From contig NZ_JACZFS010000010.1 in the NCBI RefSeq assembly GCF_014904795.1, positions 124,001 through 188,000 of the forward strand: a DNA stretch of 64,000 nucleotides, in the 5' to 3' direction. The stretch's first letter is position 1; the number at the start of each line of letters is the position of its first letter. The notes beneath the pieces are model-generated. The model did no database searches. It saw nothing but the letters and a program-made list of their open reading frames with translations, and was not told the origin of the DNA. This document shows positions 17,420 to 26,717 of this stretch, in pieces. The stretch is from Nisaea nitritireducens (GTDB lineage Bacteria; Pseudomonadota; Alphaproteobacteria; Thalassobaculales; Thalassobaculaceae). Both the position numbers and the translations under genes were made by a program.

Positions 17420-18133
17420 ATGCTGGTCGGTAAAATGACTCGGAAAAACCTGCTCGCCTGTCTGCCAACGGGCGGCGCGGCGATCGAGATCGGTGTCGCC
17501 GAAGGTGTGTTTTCCTCTGATATTCTCGAGATGGCCAAACCTTCCCGTCTCCATTTGGTGGATCCCTGGGTCCACCAAAGCCGGCAGGACTACCAGTTGG
17601 ATGCCAACAATGTTGACGATGAGGCGAACGAGGAGCGTTACCGGGCGGTCCTGAGAAAATTCAGTGCCGACATCGAAAGCGGCGTGGTCCATGTTCAACG
17701 CGGCTTCTCACAGGATGTGCTTCCGGAGCTTGAAGACCATACCTTCGACTGGGCCTATGTGGATGCCATGCATACGCGAGACGCGGTACGAGAGGATCTT
17801 CGACTCCTCTGGCCAAAGGTGAAGCCTGACGGGCTGATACTCGGGCATGACTTTTCCAACAGCCCGGAGGCGCGGGCGCGTGGTTTCGGCGTTGTCGCTG
17901 GTGTGCGTGATTTTATCAGGGAATCAGGGGCGCATCTTGTCGCCATAACGATGATCTCGGAGTTTTTTCCCTCCTACGTTTTGGCAAAGTCGCTTCACCC
18001 AGGTGTCGGCGCGTTTGCCGAGCAGTTCCTGCTGCGGTCGGAGGCGACAGTTGAAATACGATCTCACTCTCCCGATTATCAGCACAAGGTGGTCAAAATC
18101 GGCGATCGAGTCGTAGCCTATCCATCTTTCTAG
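17420..18133 (+). CDS. SAM-dependent methyltransferase-like protein (Methyltransf_24 type)
   Basis: This 237-residue protein has a Rossmann-type SAM-binding start (AAIEIGVAEGVFSSDIL), an acidic strand end (LHLVDPW) and DWAYVDAMHTRDAVREDL followed by LKPDG-type LILGHDFSN, which resembles class I methyltransferases of the Methyltransf_24 group often found with surface glycan or natural-product genes. An ATG at 17435 is an alternative start. Its stop lies 23 bases before the MaoC-like gene on the same strand. Substrate is unknown; some members of the group may not be active methyltransferases. Confidence 0.75.
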   Translation: MLVGKMTRKNLLACLPTGGAAIEIGVAEGVFSSDILEMAKPSRLHLVDPWVHQSRQDYQLDANNVDDEANEERYRAVLRKFSADIESGVVHVQRGFSQDVLPELEDHTFDWAYVDAMHTRDAVREDLRLLWPKVKPDGLILGHDFSNSPEARARGFGVVAGVRDFIRESGAHLVAITMISEFFPSYVLAKSLHPGVGAFAEQFLLRSEATVEIRSHSPDYQHKVVKIGDRVVAYPSF

Positions 18134-18156
18134 TGCCTTTCTGGCGGGAGAGTGAA

Positions 18157-18981
18157 ATGGTCCATGCAGCCCCTGCGCCACGCACCAAGACGGAAGAATT
18201 CTACCCTGGTTTCCGCTTCCCGGAGCGACCCGTGATCCGTACGCGGGAATATCAGGACAGCAGGTTACAGGCCTGCGGTGTCGATCCCGTTCTCTATGGC
18301 GATCAGGCAGCGGCCGGCTTGTTCGGGCAGGATTGTTTCAAGGCGATGCGGGCGGCCGGTCATCAGGTCGATGGTTTGGTCCAAACAGAACAGCGGTTCC
18401 GGCAGTTGGAGCCGATTGCCATCGGCGAGACCATCACCCAGCGCGGCTGGATCGAGGCGTATGAAGAGGTGCCGCGCGGCCACCGGTTGCACCGTAAGTT
18501 TGAGTTTGTCCTGAAAGACGGCACTGTCGCGCTCACTGCGGATGTTATCGGATTGGTTCCCGACAAGGAAAAGTGGGCTGCGGCGGCAAAAAAGGCCCCT
18601 CAATCAGCTCCGTCCGATCCACGGGGCGGATATACGCCGGTTTCCGAAAAAAAGACGACACCGGAAGATGTTACGCTGTTTTCTTCAGATGTCGGAAACC
18701 TGATCCATTTCGAGCCTGATTTCGCCGCCAATCTGGGTTATCGCGCACCGCTCGCGCAGGGTCTGCAGACCATGGTCTGGATGATGGGTAAACTTACTGA
18801 GGACGGACCTCCGGTATCGTTCGAGCTGGCGGCGACCTTCCGCCGGCCGGTGTTCTGGGATGAAGACGCGAGCCTCTGGCTACACCGGGGAAAAACAGGC
18901 TTCATCGACAGCATGCGCGCGTTGAATGCGGGCGGGAAGCTGACCGCCGAGCTGTCCGTCTCCTCGCTTTCCTACGCCTGA
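18157..18981 (+). CDS. MaoC/FAS1-like hydratase (double hotdog)
   Basis: This 274-residue protein has an N-terminal degenerate hotdog half (FRQLEPIAIGETITQRGWI) and a C-terminal MaoC-like half with DVGNLIHFEPDFAANLGYR and PLAQGLQTM, matching the hydratase-2 pattern D-x-N-x-x-H with a following glycine-rich helix. Such proteins hydrate enoyl-CoA or related CoA thioesters. GGAG six bases before the ATG at 18157 fits better than a GTG at 18133 overlapping the previous stop. The sulfatase-family gene begins four bases after its stop, so the two are very probably one transcript. Confidence 0.82.
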   Translation: MVHAAPAPRTKTEEFYPGFRFPERPVIRTREYQDSRLQACGVDPVLYGDQAAAGLFGQDCFKAMRAAGHQVDGLVQTEQRFRQLEPIAIGETITQRGWIEAYEEVPRGHRLHRKFEFVLKDGTVALTADVIGLVPDKEKWAAAAKKAPQSAPSDPRGGYTPVSEKKTTPEDVTLFSSDVGNLIHFEPDFAANLGYRAPLAQGLQTMVWMMGKLTEDGPPVSFELAATFRRPVFWDEDASLWLHRGKTGFIDSMRALNAGGKLTAELSVSSLSYA

Positions 18982-18985
18982 CCAG

Positions 18986-20578
18986 ATGAGCGGAAAGACC
19001 GTCCGGAATATCCTCTTCGTGATGTGCGACCAGTTGCGATGGGACTATCTGTCCTGCGCCGGTCATCCACACCTTCACACCCCGCATATCGATGCGCTGG
19101 CGGCGCGCGGGGTCCGTTTCGACCGGGCTTTCTGTCAATCGCCGATCTGCGGGCCGTCCCGAATGTCGTTCTATACGGGCCGGTACATGTTCAGCCATGG
19201 CGCGGGGTGGAATAACTACCCACTGCGTGTCGATGAGTGGACCCTTGGCGATTATCTCCGGCCGCTCGGCCTCAGGGTCGCGCTGGCGGGCAAGACGCAT
19301 ATGAAGGAAGACCAAGCGGGCATGGCGCGGCTTGGCATGAACCCTGTTTCCGAACACGGCGTGTTGGTCTCCGAATGCGGCTTCGAGCCGTTCGAGCGGG
19401 ATGACGGCCTGCATCCGGACCGGAGCGTCGATCCGGATCTGCCTTACAACCACTACCTTCGCCAGAAGGGATATTCCGGTGAAAACCCCTGGTCCAGTCA
19501 TGCGAATTCGGTGCGCGGCGAGACGGGTGAGTCCCTGGACGGCTGGTACTGGGGACATTCGAACGGGGCTGCGGATGTCCGCGAGGAAGACAGCGAGACG
19601 CCCTACATGACCGATCGGGCAATCGATTTCATCACCGGGATGGGCGACCGGCCCTGGTGCCTGCATCTGTCCTATATCAAACCGCATTGGCCATACATCG
19701 TTCCCGAACCCTACGCCTCGCTCTACGGACCGGAGCAGATGCTGCCGGTGCACCGCGATGCCGGAGAGGAAACGGACGCACATCCGGTCTATGCGGCCTT
19801 CATGCGGCACAAGGACAGCAGCCTGTTCCGGCGCCCGGAAGCACGAACAACGATCGTTCCCGCCTATATGGGGTTGATCAAGCAGATCGACGATCATTTT
19901 GGCCGCCTGATGGGTCAACTGGAGCGCCTCGGCCGGCTCGATGACACCATGATCGTTTTCACGTCCGACCACGGCGACTATCTCGGTGACCACTGGCTCG
20001 GTGAGAAAGATCTGTTTCACGAGGCGTCCGTGCGCATCCCGATGATCGTCTGCGATCCGCGTGCGGCAGCGGACGCGACCCGGGGCACGGTCTCGTATGA
20101 GTTGGTCGAGGCCATCGATCTGGTGCCGACCTTCATCGAGGCTGTCGGGGGAGAGGTGCCCTATCATCGGCTGGAAGGCCGTTCCCTGGTGCCGTTGCTC
20201 AAGGGTGAAAAGGTCGACTGGCGGTCCTTTGCAGTCTCCGAAAGCGATTATTCAGGTCGGGATGCCCGTGCCGACCTCGGGCTAGACCCGATGGACGCCC
20301 GCTGTTTCATGCTGCGGACCGAGCGCTGGAAGTATGTTTTGCATGAGATGTTCCGCCCGCAACTCTTTGATCTGGAGTCAGATCCGGATGAGTTCACGGA
20401 TCTTGGGGCCGATCCGGACCGCGCCGCGATCCGGGCTGAGTTGCACGAGAAGCTTTTTACCTGGTTCCGAAACCGCAGGCTCCGCGTCACCATTTCTGAC
20501 GACGAGATCGTTGCCAGAACCGGAGGGGCGGATCGACAGGGCATCCTGATTGGTTACTGGCGGCCGAACGATCCCTGA
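18986..20578 (+). CDS. Sulfatase / phosphonate monoester hydrolase family enzyme
   Basis: This 530-residue enzyme belongs to the alkaline-phosphatase superfamily. The metal ligands begin at FVMCDQLRWDYL. Cys55 in PICGPSRMSFYTGRY fits the C-x-P-S-R consensus for conversion to formylglycine. FTSDHGDYLGDHWLGEKDLFHE supplies the second metal cluster. The fold and length fit the arylsulfatase/phosphonate monoester hydrolase group; choline-sulfatase-like activity is another possibility. There is no signal peptide, so it should act in the cytoplasm. It follows the MaoC-like gene by four bases, and its 3' end overlaps the convergent epimerase gene by 25 bases. The natural ester substrate is unknown. 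Confidence 0.88.
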   Translation: MSGKTVRNILFVMCDQLRWDYLSCAGHPHLHTPHIDALAARGVRFDRAFCQSPICGPSRMSFYTGRYMFSHGAGWNNYPLRVDEWTLGDYLRPLGLRVALAGKTHMKEDQAGMARLGMNPVSEHGVLVSECGFEPFERDDGLHPDRSVDPDLPYNHYLRQKGYSGENPWSSHANSVRGETGESLDGWYWGHSNGAADVREEDSETPYMTDRAIDFITGMGDRPWCLHLSYIKPHWPYIVPEPYASLYGPEQMLPVHRDAGEETDAHPVYAAFMRHKDSSLFRRPEARTTIVPAYMGLIKQIDDHFGRLMGQLERLGRLDDTMIVFTSDHGDYLGDHWLGEKDLFHEASVRIPMIVCDPRAAADATRGTVSYELVEAIDLVPTFIEAVGGEVPYHRLEGRSLVPLLKGEKVDWRSFAVSESDYSGRDARADLGLDPMDARCFMLRTERWKYVLHEMFRPQLFDLESDPDEFTDLGADPDRAAIRAELHEKLFTWFRNRRLRVTISDDEIVARTGGADRQGILIGYWRPNDP

Positions 20579-21462
20579 TCTAACGGGGAGCGGCTGCCGA
20601 GCAGCGCGACGGCGTCGTTCTGGCGTGGTCCCCAGCCAAGCTCCCGTTTTATCTTCCTGCTGCTCATCCGTTGCGGCAGCGCCGGGCCGGCAGCCCATGC
20701 GCCGTGGCGAGCAACCGCCTCGGCAACCGGAAGGATTGTGTGTGGCGCGAGCGAGCCGACCCGTTTTCTGATCGCATCGGCAAGCGCGCCGGTTGGCACG
20801 CCGTCTTCGGCTGCAACGCAATAGCTTTCCCCGGGAATTCCCTTTTCCAGCGCAAGCCGGTAGGCGGATGCAAGATCCATTCGGTGGACGAGTGGCCAGC
20901 GCACATCCGCGGATCCCCAAATCTCTATCGAGACGCCTTGCGACGCCGCATCCAGATAGCGATGGAGGACGCCGCCCGCCTCGTCATAGACCATCGCCGG
21001 GTGAATCAGGATCGGGGCGATACCCGGTGCCTTGCGCAGCCATTCCCAATTCTCCGCCATCCAGGCAAAGCTTGGCAACGGATCAAACGGCATGCTTTCG
21101 TCGGCGACCCGATTGCCGGTTTCACCGAAGAGCCAGCAACCGCCTGTATAGAGGACGCGGAGCGGGACATCCCGTCCGGAGGCCGCGGCGGCGATAGCTT
21201 CGAGCACTGATTTGTCGATTGCGCCCATGTCGGTGTCGAACGCGGCGGCAGCCTGGATGACGGCATCGACTCCGGTGACAGCCGACGCCCATTCGGCTGG
21301 TCTAGTCAGGTCGCCGGGGAGTGGCTCTGCCCCTTTGGCGCGCAGCTGCTCTGCCGCTTTGTCGGAGCGGGCCAAGGCTGTCACCTGATGCTGATGTGAA
21401 AGCAGCTCTTCGAGTATGGCGGAACCGATAGAGCCGGTGCCGCCGAGCAGAAGGACATGCAT
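20554..21462 (-). CDS. NAD(P)-dependent epimerase/dehydratase-like (extended SDR)
   Basis: This 302-residue protein starts with the dinucleotide-binding motif VLLLGGTGSIGSAILEEL and has the strand-4 segment VDAVIQAAAAFD and the later VLYTGGCWLFGE. The motif and length fit atypical extended SDRs acting on sugars or small carbonyl compounds. The usual YxxxK is not obvious, so catalysis is uncertain. The start chosen is the ATG at 21462; a frame extending 43 codons further upstream has no plausible homology. Its end overlaps the convergent sulfatase gene. Confidence 0.85.
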   Translation of the reverse strand: MHVLLLGGTGSIGSAILEELLSHQHQVTALARSDKAAEQLRAKGAEPLPGDLTRPAEWASAVTGVDAVIQAAAAFDTDMGAIDKSVLEAIAAAASGRDVPLRVLYTGGCWLFGETGNRVADESMPFDPLPSFAWMAENWEWLRKAPGIAPILIHPAMVYDEAGGVLHRYLDAASQGVSIEIWGSADVRWPLVHRMDLASAYRLALEKGIPGESYCVAAEDGVPTGALADAIRKRVGSLAPHTILPVAEAVARHGAWAAGPALPQRMSSRKIKRELGWGPRQNDAVALLGSRSPLDQGSFGRQ

Positions 21463-21587
21463 GAGGAATTTTCCAGGCTGGATGAAGTGCAACGGAGAGA
21501 ATACATCCGTTGCCTGAAATAAATAACAAGAAAGATCTTGAAGAAATAGTGCGCCGGGCGGGACGTCGAACGCCCGGCGCAGTTTAC

Positions 21588-22649
21588 TCAATCGTTCGTC
21601 AGCACCACGCGGCCGACGATCTTGCCGGCGCGGAGTTCATCCAGACTCCTCTGAACCTGATCCATCGGTCGGTTCTCGATCGGCACCTGCTTTACCTTGC
21701 CTGCCTTGACCAGTTCCATGAGCTCCTTCAGCTCCTTCAGGCTGCCAACATAGGAGCCGATGACCGAGGCAGCGCGAAGCGGAAGGGTGGGCAGCGGGAT
21801 GGTGAAATCGCCGCCATAAAGGCCAACAATGACATAACGGCCTCCCTTGACGAGCGATCCGTAGCCGAGCTTGGCGGTTGGATTGGCACCAACCGTATCG
21901 ACAACGGCGCGCGGTCCGCCACCAGTGGCCGCGGCCAGAGCCTTGGCAGCATCATCCCCGGAAATATTCAGGGTCGCCGTCGCGCCCATATCCTTCGCAG
22001 CGGCCAGCTTCTTGTCATCGATGTCACAGGACAGGATCTGTTTGAAACCCATGGCGCGGGCGATGCCGACAGCCGCAAGGCCAAGTCCGCCGGCGCCCAT
22101 GATCACCAGCCATTCGTCGTCGAGCACCGGCTGCGCTTTGCGGAGCGCGCTGTAAACCGTGACGCCGGAGCAGGCAAAAGGCGTTGCCTCGGAAGGATCG
22201 ACATCGCCTATATCGACAAGGAACATGGCGTGCGGGACCAGGACGTACTCCTGATAGCCGCCGTCCCGATAAACGCCGAGGGTACGCGGCTTGGCGCAGT
22301 GGTTCTCTTGCCCCGATTTGCAGATTGAGCATTCGCCGCAGCCGATCCATGGGTGGATCAGCTTGGTCTCGCCGGTCGGGACCGGGCCCGCATCCGGCCC
22401 GCCCTTGACGACCTCGCCGAGGATCTCGTGGCCGAGTACATGGGGCAGGGGCACACCGCGGTCCCCCATGTTCAATCGTCCGGCCGAGCCAAGGTCGAAA
22501 TAGCCGTCACCGATATGCAGGTCGGAGTGGCAGACCCCGCAGCGCGTCACCTTGACGAGAACTTCGGTTCCAGTCGGCTCCGGGATCTCCTGCTGGATCA
22601 TTTCCAGCGGCTTCCCGAAATCGGTGACTTTCCAACTACGCATTTGCAT
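21588..22649 (-). CDS. Zinc-dependent alcohol dehydrogenase
   Basis: This 353-residue medium-chain dehydrogenase has catalytic zinc ligands in CGVCHSD and LGHE, and a structural zinc lobe with four cysteines in IGCGECSICKSGQENHC. The cofactor motif is VIMGAGGLGLAAVGIA, followed by an Asp (SCDIDDKKL), which suggests NAD preference. AGGAGG lies upstream of the ATG. It should oxidise an alcohol or reduce an aldehyde. It lies 125 bases from the epimerase on the same strand, and is divergent from the SDR/acyl-CoA synthetase operon, so it may serve the same catabolic pathway. Confidence 0.93.
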   Translation of the reverse strand: MQMRSWKVTDFGKPLEMIQQEIPEPTGTEVLVKVTRCGVCHSDLHIGDGYFDLGSAGRLNMGDRGVPLPHVLGHEILGEVVKGGPDAGPVPTGETKLIHPWIGCGECSICKSGQENHCAKPRTLGVYRDGGYQEYVLVPHAMFLVDIGDVDPSEATPFACSGVTVYSALRKAQPVLDDEWLVIMGAGGLGLAAVGIARAMGFKQILSCDIDDKKLAAAKDMGATATLNISGDDAAKALAAATGGGPRAVVDTVGANPTAKLGYGSLVKGGRYVIVGLYGGDFTIPLPTLPLRAASVIGSYVGSLKELKELMELVKAGKVKQVPIENRPMDQVQRSLDELRAGKIVGRVVLTND

Positions 22650-22852
22650 GGACCTGTTTCCTCCTGTTAATCGCTATTGCGAAATTCAATTTCGTTTTCG
22701 TAACTCTAGGCGGTCTTGTGTGCCGCCAACAAGGTGCGAGACTGGCATTGTCTTGAAAAACATTCTCGCGGAATCCGAACGGGTTGCCGCGAAAAGATCG
22801 GTGACAATTCGGCATGAGACCGAAATCTACCGGATCGGGGGAAGGGAAGAAA

Positions 22853-23575
22853 ATGAGCGCTAGAACCGTTTTGGTTACAGGCGCAAGTCGCGGCATCGGA
22901 CGCTCCGTTGCCGCCTATCTTGCAGATCGTGGATATAGCGTTGTCGGTCTGGCGCGGACAGCGCCGACGGGCAGCTTTGACGGTGTCTTCAGGACAGCCG
23001 ATCTCAGTGACGCGGACGCAACGCGTGAGACGCTGGCCGCAATCACCGATGAGTTCGATATCGATGTCCTGGTGAACAATGCGGGCATCGCGCCGCTGGG
23101 CACTGTCGAGGAGGTGACGCCGGAGATCCTGCAACAACTGATGTCCGTCAATGTCCGGGCGCCATACCAGTGCATGCAGGCGGTTCTACCGGGCATGCGG
23201 CAGCGCGGGTTCGGACGGGTGATCAATATCGGCTCGCGGGCAGCACTCGGGAAACACGGGCGCAGCGCCTATGCTGTGACGAAAGGCGGTATTGCCGCCG
23301 CCACCCGGACATGGGCCATTGAGGCCGGGCCGGACGGGATTACGGTGAACTGTGTCGCACCGGGCCCTATCGCCACCGAGATGTTCGAGGATGGCAATCC
23401 GGTTGGTTCAGACAGCCGCAACGCCATCGAGGCAGCGATCCCGGTTGGCCGGATCGGCCAGCCAGAGGACGTCGCGTCCGCCGTCGCATTCTTTGCCGGT
23501 GAGGATGCCGGGTTCTGCACCGGTCAGGTGCTCTATGTCTGTGGCGGCCTGACCGTCGGAGCAGCACCGCTATGA
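22853..23575 (+). CDS. Short-chain dehydrogenase/reductase (FabG-like)
   Basis: This 240-residue classical SDR has TGASRGIG, NNAG, the catalytic serine in NIGSRAALG, and YAVTK as YxxxK, with PEDVASAVAFFAGEDAGFCTGQ near the end. It should oxidise a hydroxyl or reduce a ketone, possibly on a CoA thioester given its partners. The purine-rich GGAAGGGAAGAAA just before the ATG at 22853 supports this start. Its stop overlaps the start of the acyl-CoA synthetase (ATGA at 23572), so translation is coupled. Confidence 0.92.
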   Translation: MSARTVLVTGASRGIGRSVAAYLADRGYSVVGLARTAPTGSFDGVFRTADLSDADATRETLAAITDEFDIDVLVNNAGIAPLGTVEEVTPEILQQLMSVNVRAPYQCMQAVLPGMRQRGFGRVINIGSRAALGKHGRSAYAVTKGGIAAATRTWAIEAGPDGITVNCVAPGPIATEMFEDGNPVGSDSRNAIEAAIPVGRIGQPEDVASAVAFFAGEDAGFCTGQVLYVCGGLTVGAAPL

Positions 23576-25698
23576 ACGATCTGAGCGATATCCGGAAACG
23601 CAATCTGGCGCGGCTCGTCGCGCCGAAATCCATCGCGGTCATCGGCGCGTCGGACGATCCAATGCGGATCGGCGGCCGGCCGATCGATTACTCGGTCCGC
23701 TATGGCTACAAAGGCGCCATCTATCCGGTGAACCCGAAGCGCGACACCGTGCAGGGTTTGAAGGCCTATCCGACGATCGGAGATGTGCCGGAAGCCGTCG
23801 ATACGGCCATCGTCGCCTTGCCTGCCCCGATGGTAGCGGAGACGATCGAGGCTTGCGCGGCGAAGGGTGTCGGAGCCTGCATCGTCTTCAGCTCCGGATT
23901 CTCCGAACTTGGCGCAGAAGGCGAAGCCATGCAGGCGCGCCTGACGGAAATCTCCCAACGCACCGGTATCCGCGTGCTTGGTCCTAACTGCCTCGGTGCT
24001 TTCAATGCGTCGAGTGGATGGATGGGGACCTTCTCTTCCTCTCCGCAGGTCGACCCGCCGGAGCCGGGTCCCATCGCCATTGCCAGCCAGAGTGGCGCTT
24101 ATGGCGGCCATATCTACAATCTGGCCCGAAAGCGCGGTCTCAAGGTTGGGCGCTGGATCACCACCGGCAACGAATCCGATATCGAGCTTTCCGAATGCAT
24201 CTCCTACCTGCTCGACGATCCCGAGGTGAAGGTGGTGATGTCTTATGCCGAAGGCATTCGCGACGGGGAGGGACTACGGGCGGCCTTCAAGAAAGCGCGT
24301 GATCTGCGCAAGCCGATCGTCATGGTCAAGGTCGGGCGCAGCGATATCGGTGCGGCAGCGGCGGCCTCGCACACGGCGGCACTGGCCGGAACCGATGCCG
24401 TCATCGACGGTATGTTCAAGCAATATGGCGTCTATCGCGCTGATGATGCGAACGAGATGCTCGAAGTCGCCTATGGTTGCCAGCAGGGGCATTTCCCGGA
24501 CGGCAACAAGATCGGCTTTATCACCATTTCCGGCGGTCTCGGCGTGCAGATGGCGGACAGCGCCTCGGCGCTCGGCCTCGATGTCTCGGAATTCTCCGAG
24601 GCCGGTCAGAAGAAGATGTTGGAGCTTCTGCCTTTCGCCGCGCCGCGCAATCCCGTGGATGTGACGGGGCAGGTCTTCAATCAGCGTGACGCGATTGCCG
24701 CATGCCTGAAAATCATGATGGAAGAGGGTGATTACGACGTCGTCATCTCGTTCTTCACCGCCGTCGCGGCGCGCCCGGAAATTGCCCAGGACATTATCGA
24801 GACCCTGAAGCCGCTGCGGGAGAGCCGCCCGGACAAGCATCTGTTCTTCTCGATCCTCGCGAACGAAGAGAACACGCGTTTTTATGAGAACAACGGTTAC
24901 CCGATGTTCGACGATCCGGTGCCGGCGATCACTGCGGCGAACGGCCTGATGTATTTCGGCCGGGCCTTTGCGGCGAAAGACAGTGCGCTGCCGGAGCTTC
25001 CGGCCGGAGCGGAAACCGTGCCGGACCAGCCGACAGCAGAACACGAGGCGAAACGTATCCTAGCCTCCGCCGGTATTCCCGTGGTGCGGGAGGTGTTGGT
25101 GACCTCGGCGGACGCGGCCGCCAAGGAAGCGGCGACGTTCGGCGGTAAGGTCGTGCTGAAGATTGCCTCGCCGGATATCGCACACAAGACGGAGATCGGC
25201 GGTGTGCTGGTCGGACTTGAAGGTGCCGACGCCGTTCGGGATGGCTTCGACACCCTGATGGCGCGGGCAGCGGAAAAGCGCCCCGATGCTGCGATTGACG
25301 GCGTGATTGTCTGCGAGATGGTCTCGGGCGGGGTGGAGACGGTTGTCGGAGTACAACTCGACCCGGTACTCGGCCCGGCGGTTATGTTTGGGCTCGGCGG
25401 GATTCTTGTCGAGGTGCTGAAGGATGTCAGCTTCCGGCTGGCACCGTTCTCGGTCGAGGAGGCGTACCGAATGATCCGTGAGATCAAGGGTTACAAGGTT
25501 CTGGAAGGTGTGCGCGGCGCTCCGCCAGCCGATATAGCGGCTTTGGCCGAGGCGCTGTCGAGGCTCTCCGTCTTTGCCGCCGCGAATGCTGACAAGCTGG
25601 ACAGCATCGATATCAATCCGTTTATCGTGCTTCCGGAAGGTCAGGGCGCTGTTGCCGTCGATGCGCTGATCGTTCCCTCGGCAAGCGGAAAGGATTGA
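23572..25698 (+). CDS. ADP-forming acetyl/acyl-CoA synthetase
   Basis: This 708-residue protein has the full ACD layout: CoA-binding domain (SIAVIGASDDPMRIGGRPI, residues ~20-140), succinyl-CoA-ligase-like domains (ASQSGAYGGHIYNLARKRG, ~150-460) and a C-terminal ATP-grasp domain (~490-700, KIASPDIAHKTEIGGV). There is no GNAT domain, unlike protein acetyltransferase PatZ. It makes or uses acyl-CoA with ADP/ATP. Start and stop overlap both neighbours, so it is the centre of an operon with the SDR, the flavoenzyme and the phosphatase. The acid activated cannot be read from sequence. Confidence 0.92.
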   Translation: MNDLSDIRKRNLARLVAPKSIAVIGASDDPMRIGGRPIDYSVRYGYKGAIYPVNPKRDTVQGLKAYPTIGDVPEAVDTAIVALPAPMVAETIEACAAKGVGACIVFSSGFSELGAEGEAMQARLTEISQRTGIRVLGPNCLGAFNASSGWMGTFSSSPQVDPPEPGPIAIASQSGAYGGHIYNLARKRGLKVGRWITTGNESDIELSECISYLLDDPEVKVVMSYAEGIRDGEGLRAAFKKARDLRKPIVMVKVGRSDIGAAAAASHTAALAGTDAVIDGMFKQYGVYRADDANEMLEVAYGCQQGHFPDGNKIGFITISGGLGVQMADSASALGLDVSEFSEAGQKKMLELLPFAAPRNPVDVTGQVFNQRDAIAACLKIMMEEGDYDVVISFFTAVAARPEIAQDIIETLKPLRESRPDKHLFFSILANEENTRFYENNGYPMFDDPVPAITAANGLMYFGRAFAAKDSALPELPAGAETVPDQPTAEHEAKRILASAGIPVVREVLVTSADAAAKEAATFGGKVVLKIASPDIAHKTEIGGVLVGLEGADAVRDGFDTLMARAAEKRPDAAIDGVIVCEMVSGGVETVVGVQLDPVLGPAVMFGLGGILVEVLKDVSFRLAPFSVEEAYRMIREIKGYKVLEGVRGAPPADIAALAEALSRLSVFAAANADKLDSIDINPFIVLPEGQGAVAVDALIVPSASGKD

Positions 25699-25703
25699 GC
25701 GCG

Positions 25704-26717
25704 ATGAGGCCGCAAAGCGTCCGTACCCGGATCACCGATCTCTTCGGCATCCGCCACCCTATCCTCTGCGGCGGGCTGATGTGGCTGTCCGACGCCAATT
25801 ATGTCGCCGCAGCTGCCAATGCCGGCAGTATCGGCTTCATGACGGCGAAGACATTTCCCGATCCGGGCCGCTGGAAAGAAGAACTGGAGAAGGCGAACGC
25901 GCTTTCGAACGGGAATCCCATCGGCGTCAATCTCTATATCTCGCAGCGACCGGAAGAAAACGAGATGCTGTCGGGGCATGCCGACCTCGCCCTGCAGGCC
26001 GGTGTGCGCCGGTTCGAGACCGCGGCCATGCCGCCGGCGGAATTGGTGAAGCAACTGAAGGATGCCGGTGCGGTTGTGATCCACAAGGTCGCCTCGGTCC
26101 GGCATGCGGTCTCTGCGGCAACCAAGCTTGATATCGATGCGGTTTCCGTCGTCGGTATGGAATGCGGCGGCCATCCTGGGCTGAACATGATCGGGAATAT
26201 GGTGCAGGGCGTGCTGGCCGCACTCCGCGTCGATATCCCTGTCGTTATTGGAGGCGGTATCGGCCATGGCCGGCAGGTGGCTGGCGCGCTTTCTTTCGGT
26301 GCGGACGGCGTAATTCTGGGCACCCGTTTGCTGGTGGCGTCCGAGATCTGGAGCCATGATGCGGTGAAGAAACGGGTGATCGAAGCCGACGAGACCAGCT
26401 CCCGTTTGGTTCTCGCGTCGATGCGCAACACCTATCGGGTGATGGATAACCAGACAGCACGCTCGGTTGCGGAGCTCGAAGCATCCGGAACGAATGACTA
26501 CGAGAGCTACCGTGCGCATGTGCGCGGCACCTTGCAGCGGGAAGCCTATGAAGAGGGCGATCCCGAGAAGGGGCTGCTCTCCATGGGGCAGTCAGCGGTG
26601 TTCGCGGACCGCATTGAGCCGCTCGGCGACATCATCGACAGGATGGTTGATGAAATGGACGAGGCACTGGATCGTCTCAATTCGTTACGGGTCAGCCCTG
26701 CTGTAGCGGCAGAGTAA
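25704..26717 (+). CDS. Nitronate monooxygenase / 2-nitropropane-dioxygenase-type flavoprotein
   Basis: This 337-residue TIM-barrel FMN enzyme has the family features GIRHPILCGGLMWLSDANYVAA, GFMTAK, the active-site MECGGHPGLN with His, VVIGGGIGHGRQV and GADGVILGTRLL. Members include nitronate monooxygenases and NADH:quinone reductases, and many act in catabolic clusters on unknown substrates. AAGGA lies about nine bases before the ATG at 25704; a TTG at 25695 overlapping the previous stop is also possible. It ends in TAA at 26715-26717, exactly where the next frame seems to have lost its start. Confidence 0.9.
   Translation: MRPQSVRTRITDLFGIRHPILCGGLMWLSDANYVAAAANAGSIGFMTAKTFPDPGRWKEELEKANALSNGNPIGVNLYISQRPEENEMLSGHADLALQAGVRRFETAAMPPAELVKQLKDAGAVVIHKVASVRHAVSAATKLDIDAVSVVGMECGGHPGLNMIGNMVQGVLAALRVDIPVVIGGGIGHGRQVAGALSFGADGVILGTRLLVASEIWSHDAVKKRVIEADETSSRLVLASMRNTYRVMDNQTARSVAELEASGTNDYESYRAHVRGTLQREAYEEGDPEKGLLSMGQSAVFADRIEPLGDIIDRMVDEMDEALDRLNSLRVSPAVAAE

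Noticed and set aside
18902-20167. 421-codon minus-strand frame opposite the sulfatase gene
   Set aside because: The plus-strand frame has all sulfatase motifs. The antisense frame is a compositional shadow without a ribosome-binding site.
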